A stretch of DNA of 62,912 nucleotides from CAZISM01 sp964541895 (GTDB taxonomy: Bacteria > Zhuqueibacterota > Zhuqueibacteria > Residuimicrobiales > Residuimicrobiaceae). How positions within the stretch are numbered: the first letter of the stretch is position 1; each line of letters starts with the position of its first letter. The stretch is taken from assembly GCA_964541895.1 (NCBI GenBank), contig CAZISM010000018.1:1-62912 (forward strand), written 5' to 3'. Made by a program: the position numbers and the translations under genes. The notes under the pieces were generated by a model. That model had not been told where the DNA came from, searched no databases, and worked only from the letters and a program-made list of their open reading frames with translations. This document shows, piece after piece, positions 60,616-62,912 of this stretch.

Positions 60616-62912
60616 ATGTCAAAATGCATGTTGCTGGCGATGGCCTTTGTCACCTCATTGCCGGCCCAGAGCGGCAGGTTCCAGATGCCGGCCGGCGGTC
60701 GGCAAAAAATCAATATCGATTTCGACTGGAAGTTTATCGATCGTGATTTTCCCCATGAAGAAGAGACCCATCAGGTCAATCAACTGCCCTGGCAGCCGGT
60801 GCAACTGCCCCACGACGCCAGCATCGGCGGCCCCTTTTCTCCGGACCACAATACCACGCAGGGTTTTCTGCCCATGGTCATCGGCTGGTATAACAAGGGC
60901 CTGCACTTTCCGGAATCGTACCGCGATAAAAAAATATTTATCTGTTTCGACGGCGTCTATCGCAGCGCCGACGTCTGGATGAATTATGCCTTCCTGGGTC
61001 ACCATGAATCCGGCTATACCGGTTTCACCTATGACCTGACCGATTATGTCCGCTTGGGGGATCGCACGCCCAACGGCTTGCGCGTTCGCGTCGACGGCCG
61101 CCGCCACGAGCAGGATATGTATGAAGGAACCGGTATCTATCGTCATGTCTGGCTGCTGATCACCGATCCCCTTCATGTGACCTGTAATGGTACATTTGTC
61201 AGCGCGTTCGACATTAATCGTGCCGGCGCCGGCATACGGGCGTTGACCAGGATAAAAAATGATCACGCAACCAACAGGCCGGTTCGGCTCGAGACCGTGC
61301 TGGTGGATGCCGACGGTCTGGTGGTGTGCCGAATGGTCTCTCGCCGCAACTTGGCAGCCGGCGAAGAGTTTGAATTCGAACAGATGGGCCAAATAAAAAA
61401 TCCGCACCTGTGGGATATCGACGATCCCTATTTGTACCAGGCCTGCAGCATCGTCTACGAGGATGACATCGTAGTGGACACCTACCAAACCAGCTTTGGC
61501 GTACGCTCTTTTTATTTTACCGCGGACAAGGGATTCTTTCTCAACGGCCGTTCCGTCAAATTAAAAGGCTTTAATGCCCACCACGACTATGCCGGACTGG
61601 GCACGGCGCTGCCGGATCGCATGCACTGGAACGCCATGCTGGCGATGAAAAATGCGGGCTTTAATCTGTTTCGCTCCAGCCATAATCCGGCTACGCCGGA
61701 ACGACTGGATGTGTGCGACCGCATCGGCATGCTGGTCTGGGACGAGATCGAGCGCAAACTGGAAAGTCCCGAGGTCGAACTGCCGCTGGTGCGGGAGACC
61801 ATTCTGCGCGACCGCAATCATCCCAGCATCATTCTCTGGTCGCTGGAAAACGAATCGCCGCTGGAGAGCACCATCTATGGCACCCGCATCATCAAAGAGG
61901 CTACGGCGCTGGCCCACCAGCTGGATCCGACCCGGCTGACGACAGCCGCCGCTTCCATGCCGGTAAACCGTAACGGCTACGGGGAGGCGCTGGACGTTGT
62001 CAGTTATAATTATGACTGGCGGCGGGCGGATCAGGACCACCGCGATTTTCCCCATTGGAAGATCGGCCTGATGAGCGAGTATTCGGCACAACGGGCGCGC
62101 CGCGGCGTGTACGGCCTGGAGCGATTTGCCCGCGCTGAGGAAGACTCCTATTTCGACCTCTATGACGGACTGGTGCAGAACATGTTTGAATTATGCACGG
62201 CCGTGGAGGAATCCTGGCAGCGCATCATGGACCGGCCCTACATCGCCGGCGGCTGCGTATGGAGCGGTCTCGATTACTGGGGAGAGGGCAATGCCTGGCC
62301 GCTGGTGTCGCGCGGGGATGGGGCGCTGGATATGTGCCTGATTCCCAAAGATGTGTACTATTATTTTATCAGCCAATATACCAGCAAACCCATGCTGCAT
62401 CTGTTCCCCCATTGGAACTGGGCCGGACAGGAAGGCAAGCCTGTAGAGGTGTGGTGCTATTCTACCTGCGATAGTGTAGAATTGCGGCTGAATGATAAAT
62501 CGCTTGGCGTTAAAAGCCTTGTCTCGGTTCAAGCAAAGGACGAAAAGAATTCCAGCCGGGCCGGGCACTTGTCGTGGCAGGTTCCATATCAGCCCGGAAT
62601 CCTCCACGCCAGGGGGATGAAGGCGGGAGAAACCGTATGCAGGCAGGAAATCCGAACCGCCGCTGCTCCGGCCAAAATACGGCTGACACACGTGATGTCG
62701 GCTTTGCTGGAGGAGAAGCAGATTCAGCCTCTGCTGGCCGACGGCAGAGACGTGGCGCTCGTGCAAGCCGCGATCGTGGATAAAAACGGCGTGGTGGTGC
62801 CCGATGCCACCCATCACCTCCAGTTCAGCGTCGAAGGCGACGAAAACATCATCGGCGTCGGCAACGGTGACATCGCCAGCCACGAACCGAACAAGGGCTC
62901 GTTTCGCAAAGC
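60616..62912 (+). CDS. GH2 beta-galactosidase-like enzyme, 3' end outside window
   Basis: GGGAGG before ATG 60616 sets the start; the frame stays open to the window end (765 codons visible). A signal peptide is likely (MLLAMAFVTSLPAQS). The sugar-binding domain ('FDWKFIDRDFPHEEE', 'LPHDASIGGPF', 'GWYNKGLHFPESY') and Ig-like domain lead into the barrel with 'GFNAHHDYAGLGTALPDR', 'FNLFRSSHNPATPERLDVCD' and 'VWDEIE'. E413 in 'LWSLENESP' is the expected acid/base (the usual GNE reads ENE), and E488 in 'GLMSEYSAQR' the nucleophile. 'LDYWGEGNAWP' closes the barrel; DUF4982-like and Ig-like C-terminal domains follow. It probably removes beta-linked galactose or a related residue. Confidence 0.9.
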   Translation, partial: MSKCMLLAMAFVTSLPAQSGRFQMPAGGRQKINIDFDWKFIDRDFPHEEETHQVNQLPWQPVQLPHDASIGGPFSPDHNTTQGFLPMVIGWYNKGLHFPESYRDKKIFICFDGVYRSADVWMNYAFLGHHESGYTGFTYDLTDYVRLGDRTPNGLRVRVDGRRHEQDMYEGTGIYRHVWLLITDPLHVTCNGTFVSAFDINRAGAGIRALTRIKNDHATNRPVRLETVLVDADGLVVCRMVSRRNLAAGEEFEFEQMGQIKNPHLWDIDDPYLYQACSIVYEDDIVVDTYQTSFGVRSFYFTADKGFFLNGRSVKLKGFNAHHDYAGLGTALPDRMHWNAMLAMKNAGFNLFRSSHNPATPERLDVCDRIGMLVWDEIERKLESPEVELPLVRETILRDRNHPSIILWSLENESPLESTIYGTRIIKEATALAHQLDPTRLTTAAASMPVNRNGYGEALDVVSYNYDWRRADQDHRDFPHWKIGLMSEYSAQRARRGVYGLERFARAEEDSYFDLYDGLVQNMFELCTAVEESWQRIMDRPYIAGGCVWSGLDYWGEGNAWPLVSRGDGALDMCLIPKDVYYYFISQYTSKPMLHLFPHWNWAGQEGKPVEVWCYSTCDSVELRLNDKSLGVKSLVSVQAKDEKNSSRAGHLSWQVPYQPGILHARGMKAGETVCRQEIRTAAAPAKIRLTHVMSALLEEKQIQPLLADGRDVALVQAAIVDKNGVVVPDATHHLQFSVEGDENIIGVGNGDIASHEPNKGSFRK

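Overview
The window looks like one accessory region for degrading sulfated glycans. The host is probably a Gram-negative bacterium of the Fibrobacterota-Chlorobiota-Bacteroidota (FCB) supergroup, outside classical Bacteroides; candidate phyla such as KSB1 or Calditrichota would fit. This rests on a TonB-dependent receptor with a carboxypeptidase-regulatory-like N-terminal domain, a PorV/PorQ-type barrel, two DUF5916-type barrels, two proteins with type IX-like C-terminal tails, many FG-GAP/VCBS repeat proteins and many Tat-exported enzymes. No rRNA, tRNA, CRISPR array or phylogenetic marker was seen, so the placement is inference.

Layout. (1) 1-13988, plus strand: the end of a sulfatase, a PIG-L deacetylase, then a block alternating an unrecognised secreted family (here 'family A': 1725, 8804, 12756) with large FG-GAP proteins (2978, 6478, 10347). 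(2) 14165-21568: a well delimited unit with a strong promoter, a leader of about 250 nt, a TonB receptor, a secreted protein with a sorting-like tail, a PorV-like barrel, a small barrel and an intrinsic terminator. No SusD-like gene is present. (3) 21806-24445: a DUF5916 barrel. (4) 25039-47723: a promoter followed by about 14 co-directional, closely spaced genes: five sulfatases, a fourth family A protein, two FG-GAP proteins, two proteins of another unrecognised modular family (domains 'B' and 'C'), two cytoplasmic-type functions (an MFS transporter and a GH65-like enzyme), a Tat-exported Gfo/Idh protein and an alkaline-phosphatase-superfamily protein. (5) 47730-56315: a minus-strand Tat protein, a second DUF5916 barrel, a second Gfo/Idh protein, a nitroreductase remnant, a GH42 enzyme and small membrane proteins. 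(6) 56316-56759: an assembly gap of 100 N in palindromic intergenic DNA. (7) 56760-62912: a DUF4153 membrane protein and a GPH-type sugar transporter (minus), then a divergently transcribed GH2 enzyme cut by the window end.

How the parts may work together (inference): exported sulfatases, including a sulfamidase-like enzyme, together with a deacetylase remove substituents from a sulfated glycan. GH42, GH2 and the GH65-like enzyme split the products. The TonB receptor and the MFS and GPH carriers import them. Family A and the FG-GAP propellers would be surface or periplasmic glycan-binding or scaffold proteins. I recognise no backbone-cutting endo-enzyme (no polysaccharide lyase and no endo-glycosidase), which makes the unrecognised B/C-domain proteins and family A the best places to look for new enzymes or binding proteins.
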